A stretch of DNA of 64,000 nucleotides. Origin: Spiroplasma endosymbiont of Atherix ibis (GTDB lineage: Bacteria > Bacillota_I > Bacilli_A > Mycoplasmatales > Mycoplasmataceae). Positions within the stretch are counted from its first letter, which is position 1. Each line of letters begins with the position of its first letter. Under the pieces are notes generated by a model. It was given only the letters and a program-made list of their open reading frames with translations, did no database searches and had not been told where the DNA came from. Where the stretch lies: the NCBI RefSeq assembly GCF_964020005.1, contig NZ_OZ026474.1, forward strand, positions 310,001 to 374,000. Reading direction: 5' to 3'. The translations under genes were made by a program, and so were the position numbers. Positions 19,053 through 30,510 of the stretch are shown here, in pieces.

Positions 19053-19082
19053 AAAGTTATTTAAGTGACTTTTTAATTTTTA
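19051..19082 (+). terminator. Terminator
   Basis: AAAAAGT pairs with ACTTTTT around TATTTAAGTG-like loop, followed by AATTTTTAT. Confidence 0.6.
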
Positions 19083-19112
19083 TTTGTAATAAAATATATA
19101 TTGAGGTGCAAA

Positions 19113-20606
19113 ATGCAAGATTGAGATTTAAAAATTTTATTTCCTTTACTATTCATAGTATGTATTACTTCTATGATCTTTTTGTGTATGAAAGAAAAAC
19201 TACAAAGGGGAGCATTTTTATGAATAGCTCAAATAATTTTATTCTGAATTGCAGCAGGTTTTATTGGAAATCAAATAAAAAGTCAAATTAACTCTTTAAA
19301 CTCAGTAAGCTTTATAGTTGCAAGTGTTTTTACAACTTCACTTTTTTTAATTATATTAAAACCTCTTGCAACATTTTCAACTGGTATATTAAAAAATAGA
19401 AAAATATGAATACAAATAAGTAGTCTAATTATGGTTGTTTTACTATTTTTAATATGTTTGTTTAATTTACCACTATGAGCTTTAATAATAGTATCTCTTT
19501 TATTTTCTTTTTGTTTAGCAAGCTCAACTTTATTTTATTTATTTTTAAATGAACAAAATTTTTATAGAATATATATTTTACCCTCTATTTGAATAACATT
19601 TGTTTTTATAACTTTTTCAACAACTTTTGGTATATATTTAAGTAATTTAAATATAGTTATTGGAAATAGTTCAAAAATTTCAAATATTTTATTATTTATT
19701 ATATTGACTTTAATGATTTGCTCAGGTTTAGTTTTAAGTTTTTTAACAAAAGAAAATAAAAATATGGTTCAAACTTTTGATCAAGAAATATTAGAAAATC
19801 TTCCTAAAAAAAATAACGGCTTATTTTTAATTATTTACTTATTAGCTTTTCTTTTAACAATAACAAGTGCAATAAATAATTCTTTATTCATAAAATTATA
19901 TATAGCATTAAATTTAAAAGATTTAAATTTCAATAATGAAGTAATAAGAATATGGCTCAGAATTAATGATTTTGCTTATTTAATTCCAACAATAATAGCT
20001 TCAGTTATAAGCTATAAACTTTTAAGAAAATTTTTTGAACAAAAATATTTAATATTTTTAAATATGTTCGTATTATTTGCTACTTATACTGCTATGGCTT
20101 TTGTTCAAAATCCTTTTATTTTTATAGTTTTAAATATTATTGCAGGAATTTGTTTTAATCAAATTATATATTCTTTATTTTCAGCTTGTTTATTTTGAAA
20201 TTATAGAGCAAAAATAAATCCAGTAACAGGATTTTATGGAAGTGCTATGTTTGCAAGTTATTTTATTATTGATTCTATTCAAAGCACATTATCTGATTTA
20301 AAAATTGGAATATTTAAAAATTTTTCAAATTTAGAAGAACTTTTAAATAAAGATTTCGATTTAAAAAATGCATTAAAAGGTTTTGATGATATTTCAACAA
20401 TAATTATGTCAATTTCTTGTGTTATTATTCTTATAGTAATTTTAATATTTTATTTTATGAATAAAAAAATATTTGCAGATTATAGTAACTATAAAATTGC
20501 AACACAAAATTTAAAAATCTTAATTAAAAAAAGGGTAATAGCAAAAACTAAAACAAAATTAGATATTAAATTTATTGAGGAAGGAATAAAAGAAAGCAAT
20601 GAATAA
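19113..20606 (+). CDS. Polytopic membrane protein, MFS transporter-like
   Basis: 497 aa, about 11-12 hydrophobic segments across the whole length with a central hydrophilic loop (LTKENKNMVQTFDQEILENL) as in two-bundle MFS carriers. Start ATG follows TTGAGGTG. Six TGA Trp codons. Its last codons overlap the start of the aldose-epimerase-like gene by 8 nt, so the pair is coupled and may concern sugar uptake. No substrate motif recognised; MFS membership rests on topology and size only. Confidence 0.65.
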
Positions 20607-21426
20607 AATTTTTAATAATAATCTTGAAGTATTATTTAATTTAAATCCTTTTGAAATTAAAAGTATAAAGAATTCGGGTGTAGAAATTTTATATCAAGCT
20701 AATGGAAGTTGAAATAAAACTTGACCAATTCTTTTTCCAAATTGTGGGACAATTAATGGTATTTTAGAGCACAAAGGAAAAGAAATAGGATTAAAAAGAC
20801 ATGGTTTTTTTAATGAAATAAATAATTGAAAAATAATTAAAAAAAGTGATAGTAAAGTTAAAATTGAATATATTTCAAATAATAATTTTTATGCTATATA
20901 TCCTTTTAAATTTTCTATAATAATAGAAATGATTTTAAAAGAAAAAATTTTTTCTTTAAATATAATTGTTAAAAATTTAGAAAATGAAAAAATGTATTTT
21001 TCTATAGGACATCATCCAGGATTTATTTTTAATCAGAATTCAAATTTGAAGTTACTGCAAGAACAATTATTTACAAATAAATTTAAATCAGGTTTAGTAG
21101 AAAATCTTGAAAAAGATATCTTAATTAGAGAAATTAATAATGAAAATATTGATTTCTCTAATAATATTTCTTATTTAACAGATAAATTTAGTGGGAAAGA
21201 TATATATTTAAATAATGGTAATTTAGAATTTACTCTTAAAGTTAATAACTTTAAGAACTTAGTTTTATGAAAACAAAATAACGAAAGTGAATTTATCTGT
21301 GTTGAATATTGAAATGGTATTCCAGATATGGTTGATAAAAAATCTAATGAAATAAAAGATAAACCAGAAATTATTTCTTTGGAATCTAATGAAAGTAAGG
21401 AATTTTTATTAGAAATTCATTTTTAA
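20599..21426 (+). CDS. Aldose 1-epimerase (galactose mutarotase) family protein
   Basis: 275 aa with the beta-sandwich fold pattern of the galactose-mutarotase superfamily: NGSWNKTWPILFPNCG near the substrate entry, GLKRHGFF (conserved His), and SIGHHPGFIF with the catalytic-site His pair. Closest in style to LACX/YeaD-like proteins, whose substrate is often unproven. Coupled to the upstream membrane protein by an 8-nt overlap. TAA is followed at once by a bidirectional terminator shared with ispG. Confidence 0.82.
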
Positions 21427-21452
21427 AAAAAGATGCTATTGCATCTTTTTTC
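21425..21452. terminator. Bidirectional terminator between epimerase-like gene and ispG
   Basis: AAAAAAGATGC pairs with GCATCTTTTTT around TATT. The last codons of ispG, including its TAG, lie inside the hairpin. Confidence 0.85.
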
Positions 21453-22509
21453 ATTCATCATAATATTCTAAAATTAATTTTTTTAATTCTGGAACTAATT
21501 CATCTTGTTGAACAGTTTTATATATTTTTCCCTTTTTAAAAATTATTCCACCTTTGTTTCCCCCAGCAATTCCAATATCTGCTTGACTAGCTTCACCAGG
21601 TCCATTAACTACACAACCAAGGATTGCAACTTTTAATGGAAACTGAAGTTTTTCAACAAAATCTTCAACTTCTTTAACAACTTCTCTTAAAGAAAATTCT
21701 AACCTTCCACAAGTTGGACAAGCTATAACCTCAACCATATGGTGAAAAAGCCCTAATGAATTAAGTAGTCTTTTTGCAACTTTTATTTCTTCAATTGGAT
21801 CTTCACTTAAACTTATTCTAATTGTACTTCCAATACCTTTTTGCAAAAGATATCCTAACCCAAAACTAGATTTTATTGCTCCATTTAGTAAACTTCCTGC
21901 TTCTGTTATTCCTAAATGCGCAGGATATTTTCAATTTTCACTTGCCATTTCATAGGCTTTAATTGCCATTAAAGGATCTGTTGCTTTTAAAGAGTAAATT
22001 ATATTTCTAAAATCATATTTTTCTAAAATTTCAATATGTTCTCTAAGAGATTCAACCATTGCTTTTGCTGTTCAACCATATTTAGCAACCATATTTTTTG
22101 GTAAGCTTCCAGAGTTAACTCCAATTCTGATAGGAATGTTTTTCTCCTTACATTTTTCAACAACTGCAATTGTATTTTCTTCAATTCCAATATTTCCTGG
22201 ATTAATTCTTATTTTTGCACAACCTGCATCAGCTGCTATTAAAGCAAATTTATAGTTAAAATGGATATCTGCTACGATTGGAACAGGAGAGTTATCAACT
22301 ATTTCTTTTAAAGAATTTGCATCATCAATTCCTAAAACAGCAACTCTAACTATTTGGCAACCTTCTTTATAAAGAGAATTTATCTGTTTTAATGTTTCTT
22401 TTATATCATGGGTTTTTGAAGTTGTCATTGATTGAATAATAACTTCATTATTACCACCAATTTCAATATTGCCAACTTTTACTTTTCTAGTATTTACTCT
22501 ATTTACCAT
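21436..22509 (-). CDS. ispG: 4-hydroxy-3-methylbut-2-enyl-diphosphate synthase
   Basis: 357 aa. Iron-sulfur enzyme of the non-mevalonate (MEP) isoprenoid pathway. N-terminal TIM-barrel domain with SMTTSKTHDIKETL and VADIHFNYKFAL; C-terminal 4Fe-4S domain with ACPTCGRLEF and GCVVNGPGEASQADIG, giving the three Cys ligands and the conserved Glu. Two TGA codons are Trp, one at 21451-21453. With UGA read as Trp the protein ends WKKMQ at a TAG inside the terminator stem. AAATATG-type weak ribosome site. Its presence implies a working MEP route. Confidence 0.95.
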
Positions 22510-22606
22510 ATTTATTCACCATCAAATTGTTTCTCATAAGATATTATACACTTGTTTCTTTATATGTATTTTAGATATCAAAATAAGAGTATAAATTATT
22601 TTTATG

Positions 22607-22612
22607 TATAAT
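22607..22612 (+). promoter_or_regulatory. -10 box of the HEPN-like/scpAB operon
   Basis: TATAAT with a preceding TG, about 22 nt before the chosen GTG start. No clear -35. Confidence 0.5.
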
Positions 22613-22634
22613 TAATATAGTGAGAGGTGAAAAA

Positions 22635-23474
22635 GTGTCAAAAAAAACTACATTAAAAGATATAGTTCAAATAAATAAAATACTTGCCTCTAAACAATAT
22701 AGTTCATTAAAAGAATTTAATGAATATATTGATATTATTCAAGAATATGTAGATGATACTTTTTTTAGAAATAATGCTATTGTTGAAAAATTAGTGGAAT
22801 ATTGTGAAAAAAGTAGTAGATATTTAGATATTAATTTTAAGTTTTTAAGTGGGATAGATTTAAATGTTGAAGATATTCATAATTATTTATCAATTACTAA
22901 AAAAGCTATAGAAAAAGTAATATTTGTAGAAGATAGTTTTTTTGAACAGTCAATATTTGTAGAAATTAAAAGTATTTTCAAGTATTTTTTAGAAAAAACT
23001 TATGAGTTAAAATCTTTAAAAAATTATGAAACTTTATATGGAGTAAATTCAGTAGAATTTCATCAACAAAATGAAAGTTTTAAATATCTTTATACAATAT
23101 TTGATAAGCTTACTTATATTGCAAGACATTTAAATGATAAATATTGTAAGAAAGAGAATAATTTTATAGAAGCATTAAAATTTTCAAATGACTTTTTAAA
23201 AGATATTTCCTTTTTAACAAATAATATAAGTGATTTTCAAAAATTAAGTGATATACTTGATCAAATAACTTATTCAAAAGCTTGACATTATATTAGAAGA
23301 TTGCGAAATTCTATAGAACATTATTTTGTAGACCCATCTTATAGATACAATATTTGTTTTTCTTTACAGTTATTATTTATAATTATTGGTAGAATAATTT
23401 TAGCACTAAATAAATACATTCAATCTGAAGCAGATGTTAGAAAAACTTTAGATAATTTAAAGCAACAAAAATAG
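22635..23474 (+). CDS. HEPN-like helical protein, function unknown
   Basis: 279 aa from GTG 22635, preceded by GAGAGGTG (an in-frame GTG at 22620 overlaps this site and is rejected). All-helical, charged protein. Near the C-terminus WHYIRRLRNSIEHYF contains R-N-S-I-E-H (Arg about 224, His about 229), the Rx4-6H motif of HEPN ribonuclease domains, followed by a hydrophobic helix FSLQLLFIIIGRI. Lies 23 nt before scpA, so probably in the same transcript. HEPN assignment is a motif-level inference; it may be a non-catalytic helical protein. Confidence 0.55.
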
Positions 23475-23497
23475 GTTTAAAAGGAAAGGGTACATAA

Positions 23498-24238
23498 ATG
23501 GATAAATGAAATAAAATAGAATTAAATAATTTTAATGGGCCTTTAGACTTATTACTTCATTTAATTAAAGATAAACAAATGGATATAATGGATATTAATC
23601 TTTTTGAACTATCTTCACAATATATTTCTTATATTAAAAAATATGAAGAATTAAATATTGAAATAGCAAGTGAATATTTAGTTATGGCTGCTTATTTAAT
23701 AGAATTAAAGTCAAAATTATTAATATCAAAAGAAGAAGTTGAAATTGATTCAAGTTATGAAGAACAAGAACGAGATGAATTAATTAGAAGATTAATGGAA
23801 TATCATAAAATTAAAGAAGTTACAGATTTTTTTAAAACTAAACAAGAAGAATTTTTAAAAACTTTTAGTAAATCAAAAAGTATTATAAAAATTTCAAAAA
23901 TTGATGATGATAAATTACCATTAGCAGAAAATAATATTGATATTGAAAAATTTTCAAATATCTTTTTAAGAGCTATTGAAAAAAATAAATTTAAAAAAAT
24001 GGAAGTTAATACAATTACTTCTGTAGAAATATCACCAGAAGAAGTGTCAGAAGATATTATAATTTTTTTTAAAAATAGTAATTTGAAAGAAATTGAACTA
24101 GGAAAACTTATTGAAATAAAGGAATTCTCAATAAAAATGATGGTAGCAACATTTTTAGCAGTATTAGATTTAGCTGCTAAAAAATTTATTACACTATCTC
24201 AAAATCAAGAAGAAGTAATTGTAAAATATTTAGATTAA
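23498..24238 (+). CDS. scpA: Segregation and condensation protein A
   Basis: 246 aa kleisin subunit of the SMC-ScpAB condensin. Starts at ATG 23498 after AAGGAAAGG; NFNGPLDLLLHLIKDKQMDI is the ScpA signature, and a TGA Trp at codon 4 hides the true start from standard-code reading. The middle AAYLIELKSKLLI binds the SMC neck; the C-terminal winged helix binds the SMC cap. scpB follows after 17 nt. Confidence 0.95.
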
Positions 24239-24255
24239 TAAAGTGGAGGTAAATT

Positions 24256-24813
24256 ATGGATAATAAAAAAAGAATTTCAATTATTGAAGGCCTATTATTT
24301 GTTAATGGAGATGAAGGAACTTCAATTGAAGATCTTCAATTTATTTTAGGAGATATTAATGAAAATGAAATTAGTGATTTAATTGATCAACTAATTAAAA
24401 AATATAGTAAAGATGAATCATCTGGATTAAATATTCAAAAATTTGCTAAAAATAGATATAGAATGATTACAAAAAAAGAAAATGCTGATTTTTATGCAAA
24501 GCTTTCAAATATTAAAACTGAATCAAAGTTGTCTACTGCAAGCATTGAAACATTATCTATAATTGCTTATAGAGGACCAATTTCAAAAGCTCATGTTGAA
24601 GAAATTAGAGGAGTAAATTGTGAAACAATTTTCTATAAGTTAAAATTAAGAAATTTAATTAAAGAAGCAGGTAAATCTGATGAGGTTGGAAAACCAATGC
24701 TATATAAAGTTACACAAGACTTTTTAAAGTATTTTAATTTAAATAGTTTAGATGAATTACCTAAACTAAAAGAAACAATAGAAGAAGTAAAAGAAATTTT
24801 TACTAGAGGTTAA
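24256..24813 (+). CDS. scpB: Segregation and condensation protein B
   Basis: 185 aa. Dimer-forming winged-helix partner of ScpA: ISIIEGLLFVNGDEG at the N-terminus and LSIIAYRGPISKAHVEEIRG in the second winged helix. GGAGGT ribosome site. Followed by rluB after only 2 nt. Confidence 0.95.
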   Translation: MDNKKRISIIEGLLFVNGDEGTSIEDLQFILGDINENEISDLIDQLIKKYSKDESSGLNIQKFAKNRYRMITKKENADFYAKLSNIKTESKLSTASIETLSIIAYRGPISKAHVEEIRGVNCETIFYKLKLRNLIKEAGKSDEVGKPMLYKVTQDFLKYFNLNSLDELPKLKETIEEVKEIFTRG

Positions 24814-24815
24814 TA

Positions 24816-25565
24816 ATGGAAGAAAGATTGCAAAAAATTATTGCCACTAGAGGATATTGTTCAAGAAGAAGAGCAGAAGAACTTATTGTTCAAGGCAAAG
24901 TTAAAGTTAATGGCAAAATTATAAAAGAACTTGGTTCAAAATTTGATACAAATATTAAAATTGATATTAATAATAAAAGTTTAGAAGAAGTAAAAGAGAA
25001 GGTTTATTATTTATTTAATAAACCTAGATTAGTTCTAACAACTATGTATGATCCAAAAGATCGAAAAACTGTAGCAGAGTTCTTTAAGGATTCAAAATTA
25101 AGAGTTTATCCTGTTGGAAGATTAGACTATGATGTTTCTGGAGCACTTATTATGACAAATGATGGTGAGTTTGCAAATTTTGTAATGCACCCAAAATATG
25201 AGTTTAGAAAAACATATCAAGCTTTGTGCAAGGGTAAAGTACATAAATATCAAATTAAACATCTTATTGATGGTGTTATTATAGATGATAATTATAAGAC
25301 AAAGGCAATTCAAGCAAAGCTTTTAAAATATGATGAAGAATATGATGAATCTGTCATAGAATTAACAATTGCTGAAGGTAGAAAGAATCATGTTAAGAAA
25401 ATGCTAATAGCAGCAGATATTTTTTTGAAAAAGTTAAAAAGAACTCAAATAGAGTTTTTAACAATAGATGAATTGCCAATTGGCAAATTTAGGGAATTAA
25501 AATCTCATGAAATTAAGCAATTTTATGGAATTTATAATTCATTAAAAGTTAAAGGAGATAAGTAA
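24816..25565 (+). CDS. rluB: 23S rRNA pseudouridine synthase, RluB/RsuA family
   Basis: 249 aa. N-terminal S4 RNA-binding domain (MEERLQKIIATRGYCSRRRA) and a catalytic domain with VGRLDYDVSGALIMTNDG, where the Asp in GRLD is the catalytic residue. By family this modifies U2605 (E. coli numbering) of 23S rRNA. The scpA-scpB-rluB order is conserved in Firmicutes and Mollicutes. Confidence 0.92.
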   Translation: MEERLQKIIATRGYCSRRRAEELIVQGKVKVNGKIIKELGSKFDTNIKIDINNKSLEEVKEKVYYLFNKPRLVLTTMYDPKDRKTVAEFFKDSKLRVYPVGRLDYDVSGALIMTNDGEFANFVMHPKYEFRKTYQALCKGKVHKYQIKHLIDGVIIDDNYKTKAIQAKLLKYDEEYDESVIELTIAEGRKNHVKKMLIAADIFLKKLKRTQIEFLTIDELPIGKFRELKSHEIKQFYGIYNSLKVKGDK

Positions 25566-25569
25566 AAAT

Positions 25570-26187
25570 ATGAGAATAGCTATTTTTGGTACAGTAGGTG
25601 CTGGTAAATCTACTATAAGTGAGGAAATATCAAAAAAATTAGGATATAAAGTATTTCCAGAACCAATTGACAATAATCCATACTTTGATGATTACTATAA
25701 AGATAGAAAATCAAATGTATTTAAAATGCAAATATATATGTTAACAGCAAGAAGTAAACAATTAATTGAAGCTAAAACATTGGAAAATGTTATTTTTGAT
25801 AGAACAATATTAGAAGATCCAATTTTTGTTGCAACCAATTATGAAACAAAAACAATGAATGATATTGACTATAAAACATATACTGATTTTTATGAAAATG
25901 TTGTTATTCCAAATTTATCTGATAGAGCAAAATTTGATTTAGTAATTTATTTAAAAGTTTCAACAGATAAGGCAATTCAAAGAATTAGTGAAAGAGGAAG
26001 ATACCAAGAACTTGATACTTCAAGAGAATATTGAGATGTTTTAAATAAAAATTATGATAATTTTTTTGAAAAAAGAAAACATCTGTTTGATTTTTTAGTA
26101 GTAGATGCAGAAACTGATGTTTTAGAAGAAAAAATGAAAGTCATAATGAATAAAATTTATGAAAAAGATTCTACTTTGAAAAAGTAA
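25570..26187 (+). CDS. Deoxynucleoside kinase (dGK/dAK type)
   Basis: 205 aa. P-loop GTVGAGKST, substrate-binding FPEPIDNNPYF, the DRS-like DRTILED motif, and lid RISERGRYQE. Phosphorylates salvaged deoxynucleosides, essential where de novo dNTP precursors are lacking. One TGA Trp (REYWDVL). Starts 4 nt after rluB; last gene of the operon. Confidence 0.9.
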
Positions 26188-26276
26188 AATGAATTACTAT
26201 AAAACTAAAATAATAAATTAAAGTATGAATATAAAGTTTTAATCTAGTTTTTTAGTATTAAATTATTATAAATCCC

Positions 26277-26310
26277 ACTTATTTTGTAAATAAGTCATTT
26301 ATTTTTTATC
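26277..26310 (+). terminator. Probable terminator after the deoxynucleoside kinase
   Basis: ACTTATTT pairs with AAATAAGT around TGT (26277-26296), followed at a short distance by a T-rich stretch. The 266-nt gap to yebC shows nothing else except the yebC promoter. Confidence 0.5.
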
Positions 26311-26416
26311 ATTAATAATTTAAAATAGTTTTGAAAGAGATTCTAAGTATAAGTCAAAAAATTTCTAATTTTTAGAATAATAATTTTTAGGTTTTTATTT
26401 TTTTATAAAGAAAAAG

Positions 26417-26422
26417 TATAAT
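26417..26422 (+). promoter_or_regulatory. -10 box of yebC
   Basis: TATAAT 32 nt before the yebC ATG. No good -35. Confidence 0.5.
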
Positions 26423-26453
26423 ATAAAAAGTCATTAAAATAGGAGAACTAATT

Positions 26454-27170
26454 ATGGGAAGAGCACATGAAGTTAGAAAAGCAAGTATGGAAAAAACTGC
26501 TGCAATGAAATCAGCAATTTATGGAAGATCTTCTAAAGAAATATATATGGCAGCAAAAGCTGGAAGCAAAGATCCAGAGGCAAATTTAGCACTTAGAAGT
26601 GCAATTGATAAAGCAAAATCAAAACAAGTTCCAGCTGATGTTATTCAAAGAGCAATAAAAAAAGCAGAAGGTGGAGATGCAGACAATTATACTTCAAATA
26701 GATATGAAGGATATGGTCCTGGAAATTCAATGATAATAGTTGATTCACTTACAAATAATGTTAATAGAGCAATTGCAGAAGTTAGAGATGCATTTAATAA
26801 AAATGGAGGAAAAATTGCAAATAGTGGTGCAGTTTCTCATTCATTTCAAGCAACAAGTATATTTGCATTTGAAAATAAAAGTATTGAAGAAATATTGGAA
26901 CTTTTAATGGAAACAGATTGTGAAGTAAATGATGTTCTTGAAGAAGAAGAATTAACAGTTGTTTATGCTTCATTTCAATCTTTTAATGCAATTAAAATAG
27001 CATTAGAAAATGTAGGAATTAAAGATTATAAAATAGCTGAAACAACAATGTTAGCTGATGAAATGATTACAATAATAAATTCTGAAGAAAAGATAAAATT
27101 CGATAAATTAATAGATAAATTAAATGAACTTGAAGATGTTCAAGATATTTATCATAATGTTGAATTATAA
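26454..27170 (+). CDS. YebC/PmpR family regulator-like protein
   Basis: 238 aa, full length. N-terminal MGRAHEVRKASMEKTAAMKS, with DPEANLALRSAIDKAKSKQV and YEGYGPGNSMIIVD, all YebC signatures. The family includes transcriptional regulators and proteins that relieve ribosome stalling at proline stretches; which applies here is not clear. GGAG ribosome site. Confidence 0.93.
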   Translation: MGRAHEVRKASMEKTAAMKSAIYGRSSKEIYMAAKAGSKDPEANLALRSAIDKAKSKQVPADVIQRAIKKAEGGDADNYTSNRYEGYGPGNSMIIVDSLTNNVNRAIAEVRDAFNKNGGKIANSGAVSHSFQATSIFAFENKSIEEILELLMETDCEVNDVLEEEELTVVYASFQSFNAIKIALENVGIKDYKIAETTMLADEMITIINSEEKIKFDKLIDKLNELEDVQDIYHNVEL

Positions 27171-27178
27171 AGGTAAAT

Positions 27179-28378
27179 TTAAAAATAATTAAAAAAATAT
27201 TTTTATTAATAATCATATTAGTTCAATCTATTTTAATAAGTTTCTCTTTATTTATTTATTTTAATAAATCGAATTTAGAAAGAAATGTATATTTAGATTT
27301 TAAATTAACAGATAAAATGAAAGAATATTATAAAGGTAAAAGAAAAATACATGCATTTTCTGCAGATGCCTATGAAAATTTTGCATTGTATGTTCCAAAA
27401 GAGGAAAGTAATTCTTTAGAAAATGCAAAATTTTATGGAGATGTTGAAAAATATAATTATTTAGAAAATAATCAAATAATAGATATTTGAGAAAATGATT
27501 TTAATATGGCACAAATAGTAGTTTTAATGAATGAAGAATTTGACTCTTTAAGTGTAGAATTAGAAAATGAAGATAAACTAGATGATAGTTTAAAAATTGA
27601 ATATGGTTTTAATGAATTTGTATATTCAAGCGATTATAAACTTACAAATGGAATGGCAAATCCATTTGGAATTAAACAAACTTTGCTAGTTCCTGAAAAA
27701 GTTACAGATAATAAAGAAATAGATAAAGTTTATAAAAATACAGTTTATATAATTAATGTTTCTGTTTATTCAACTTTAATAAAACAAAGTCAAGTTAAAG
27801 AACTAAAATTTAAAATAGCTGGTAAAAAAGATGGAAAAACTTTAATTGAAAAAAATTCAATAAATTTAAATATATTTAGTATTAATTATGATAATTATAA
27901 ACAATCAGATTATAATTTATTTTATTTTCCAGAATGAACATCATTTTATTATAATAGTGTCTTTGTAAATAAAGATAGTAAAAAAAATTATGGACGTCCA
28001 GATTTTATTAAAGATGAATATGATTTTAATGAATATATAGATTTTAATTGAGACTTATATTGAAAAAATGAATATGATTCATTATCTAAACTTGGCATGG
28101 ATTCATTTCAATTAAGAATGGATGATTATTGAAATAGTAATTGAAATGATAAAAGAGATTTTCATAATCCCTGAACAATTAGAAGAAAATCTTTAAATTT
28201 TATTCCATGAAGATATAAAGGTAGTTTTGATACAAAAAATTGAAAAAAAGAATTAATTACTTTTGATGAAATTAAAAATGGCTTAGAAATAAAAAAAGAT
28301 GATTGAAATTAACTTGATAAATATTTAAATTTATTAGCTCAAGCTGGAATGAAACATGGATTTATTAATTCTAAATAA
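27179..28378 (+). pseudogene. Hypothetical exported or membrane-anchored protein with internal TAA, no canonical start
   Basis: About 400 codons in one frame. An N-terminal hydrophobic segment (IFLLIIILVQSILISFSLF) suggests a signal anchor, then an extracytoplasmic domain rich in Trp and Tyr, with about 15 TGA codons. No ATG/GTG/TTG precedes the hydrophobic segment in frame: the frame begins with TTA at 27179, 6 nt after AAAGG. First ATG is at 27320. A TAA at 28310-28312 cuts the last 22 codons (LDKYLNLLAQAGMKHGF). Follows yebC by 8 nt. Family not recognised. Confidence 0.6.
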
Positions 28379-28413
28379 AAAAGAAAATAATAATAAATAA
28401 AAAATATAATATT

Positions 28414-28450
28414 AAAAAAGTATAGAGAATAAATCCTCTATACTTTTTTA
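28414..28450. terminator. Bidirectional terminator between the exported protein and pepO
   Basis: AAAAAAGTATAGAG pairs with CTCTATACTTTTTT around a 7-nt loop. Confidence 0.85.
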
Positions 28451-28473
28451 ATAAAATTGTTATGTTTACTAAA

Positions 28474-30375
28474 TTATCAAATTTTAATTATTTTTTCTTT
28501 TTCTAAATACATTCCATCACTAGGTTGAGTTTTATAAATTTCGTGGAAATCATCAATATTTATTAATACTCCATTACATCTAAATTCTTCTGGAGAGTGT
28601 GGATCAATTAATAATCTAGTATTTTTTAATTCATCTGTAGATTTTCTCATTCAAATTTTTGCATAATTTTCAAAAAATAATTTAATATCTTCTTTACATT
28701 GTTCTTTGCAAATATCTAATGCAGCTGCAACTCCACTCAAGTCACCAATATTTTCTCCTAATGTTAGTTTACCATTTATATTAGTTCCATTAATTTCATA
28801 TTTATTATATTGATCAACTAATTTTTCTGTTCTTAAACTATATTGTTTATAATCTTCTTCTGTTCATCAATTCTCAAAGTTACCATTTTTATCAAACTTA
28901 CTTCCTTCATCATCAAATCCATGACTTACTTCATGACCAATTACTGCTCCAATTCCCCCAAGATTTTTAGCTTTTGGTTCTTTAATATCGTAAAATGGTT
29001 TTTGTAAAATTCCTGCAGGGAAACAAATTTCATTTGAACTAGGTTTATAATATGCATTAACTGTTTGTGGATTCATATGTCATTTTGCTTTATCTACTGG
29101 TAAATTAATTTCTTTTAAATCTTTTTCAATAAAATATTTTGAAAGATTTTTTATATTTTCATATAAACTACCACCTTGTTCATAGTTTTTTATTTCAATT
29201 GCTGAATAATCTTCAAATTTATCTGGATAACCAATTTTAATTGTAAATGAGTTTAACTTTTCAATTGCTTTTTCTTTTGTTGTTTGACCCATTCATTCTA
29301 AATTATTAATTCTTTTTGAATAAACTTTAATTAAATCTTTTACTATTTTTAAAACATCTTCTTTTGCTTCTTTTGAAAAGTGTTTTTTTACATATTCTTT
29401 TCCTAATAATTCTCCAAGAGTAGAATTTGTAAACTCTACAGCTCTATCTATTTCTGGTTTCATTTCTTTTACACCACTAAATACACTTGAATATTTAAAG
29501 TTTTCTTCATACAAGTCTAAACTTAATATTGAAGATGAAGCTATTAGGGTTTTTATTTTTAGAAAATCTTTTAAATCTTCTAAACTTATATTGTTTAACA
29601 TTTCATTTAGTTTTTTCATAAATTTAGGTTCAAATAATATAAAAATTGAAGCTTTTGCATATCCTATTTTAGTTAAATATTCTTCTCAATTAATAAATGG
29701 ACAATGATTATTTAATTCTTTTAATGTAACTACATTATAAATATTTTCAGGACTTCTAAGTTCTTCTTGTTTCAACATACTTTGTGATATTTCTTTTTCA
29801 AAGTTATAAATTAAATCAAAAATATTTTTTGTATTAAATTTTAATTTTGAAATTTTTGTCATATTTTCTAAGTAAGTTTTGTATCTAGTTTTAATTTCTT
29901 TATGTCTTGGGTGAGTTTTATCATAAAAATCTCTATCTGTCATTCCCAAACCCATTGAACCTATCATTAGAGCTCTAATATTACTATTTTTAAAATCAGA
30001 ATCTACTGATTTAGAATGAAAAAATGATATATTAAATTCTTTAAAACACTTTATTAAGAAATTAGTAAAGTCTTCTTTTTTATTTAATGAATCAATTTTA
30101 ACAATAATATCTTTAATTTGCTCAATTCCTTGTTTATTTCTCATTTCTTGGTTTAAATAGTTTTTGAAAATATTAATAATTTTTTCCTGATCTGAGTTTA
30201 AATTTTTTTCATTTTTTTTAAATTCTAATATCATTTCTTTAATATCATCTATTGATTTTTTATGTAACATTTCAAAACTTCCTCATGATGGATAACCACT
30301 TGGTAGTTCTGTATTATCAATTCATTCTTTGTTGATATGATCAAAGAAATTATCTTGTGCTTTTATTTTTGACAT
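28474..30375 (-). CDS. pepO: M13 family zinc endopeptidase (PepO/neprilysin-like)
   Basis: 633 aa. Zinc site [12 protein letters not shown] (HExxH) near residue 485, with [17 protein letters not shown] substrate-binding strand just before it and the third-ligand Glu region downstream ([15 protein letters not shown]). C-terminus ends in Trp (KIIKIW), as the family does. No signal peptide or membrane helix: it starts [18 protein letters not shown], so it acts in the cytosol on peptides, like lactococcal PepO. Several TGA Trp codons. Monocistronic; AAGGAG-type site before ATG. Confidence 0.93.
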
Positions 30376-30510
30376 AATTTTTTTCTCCTTTTACATATAA
30401 GATTATAGAAGTAATATAAAAATAAACAATAGCAAGAAGAATAATCTTATATTAACTATAATTAAGCAATTCAATTATTTTGCTATAATTATTAAATAAG
30501 AGGTATTAAA

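Noticed and set aside
19106-19291. 61-residue frame at the start of the MFS-like gene
   Set aside because: It is an alternative frame of the 497-aa membrane protein that starts at 19113 when TGA is read as Trp.
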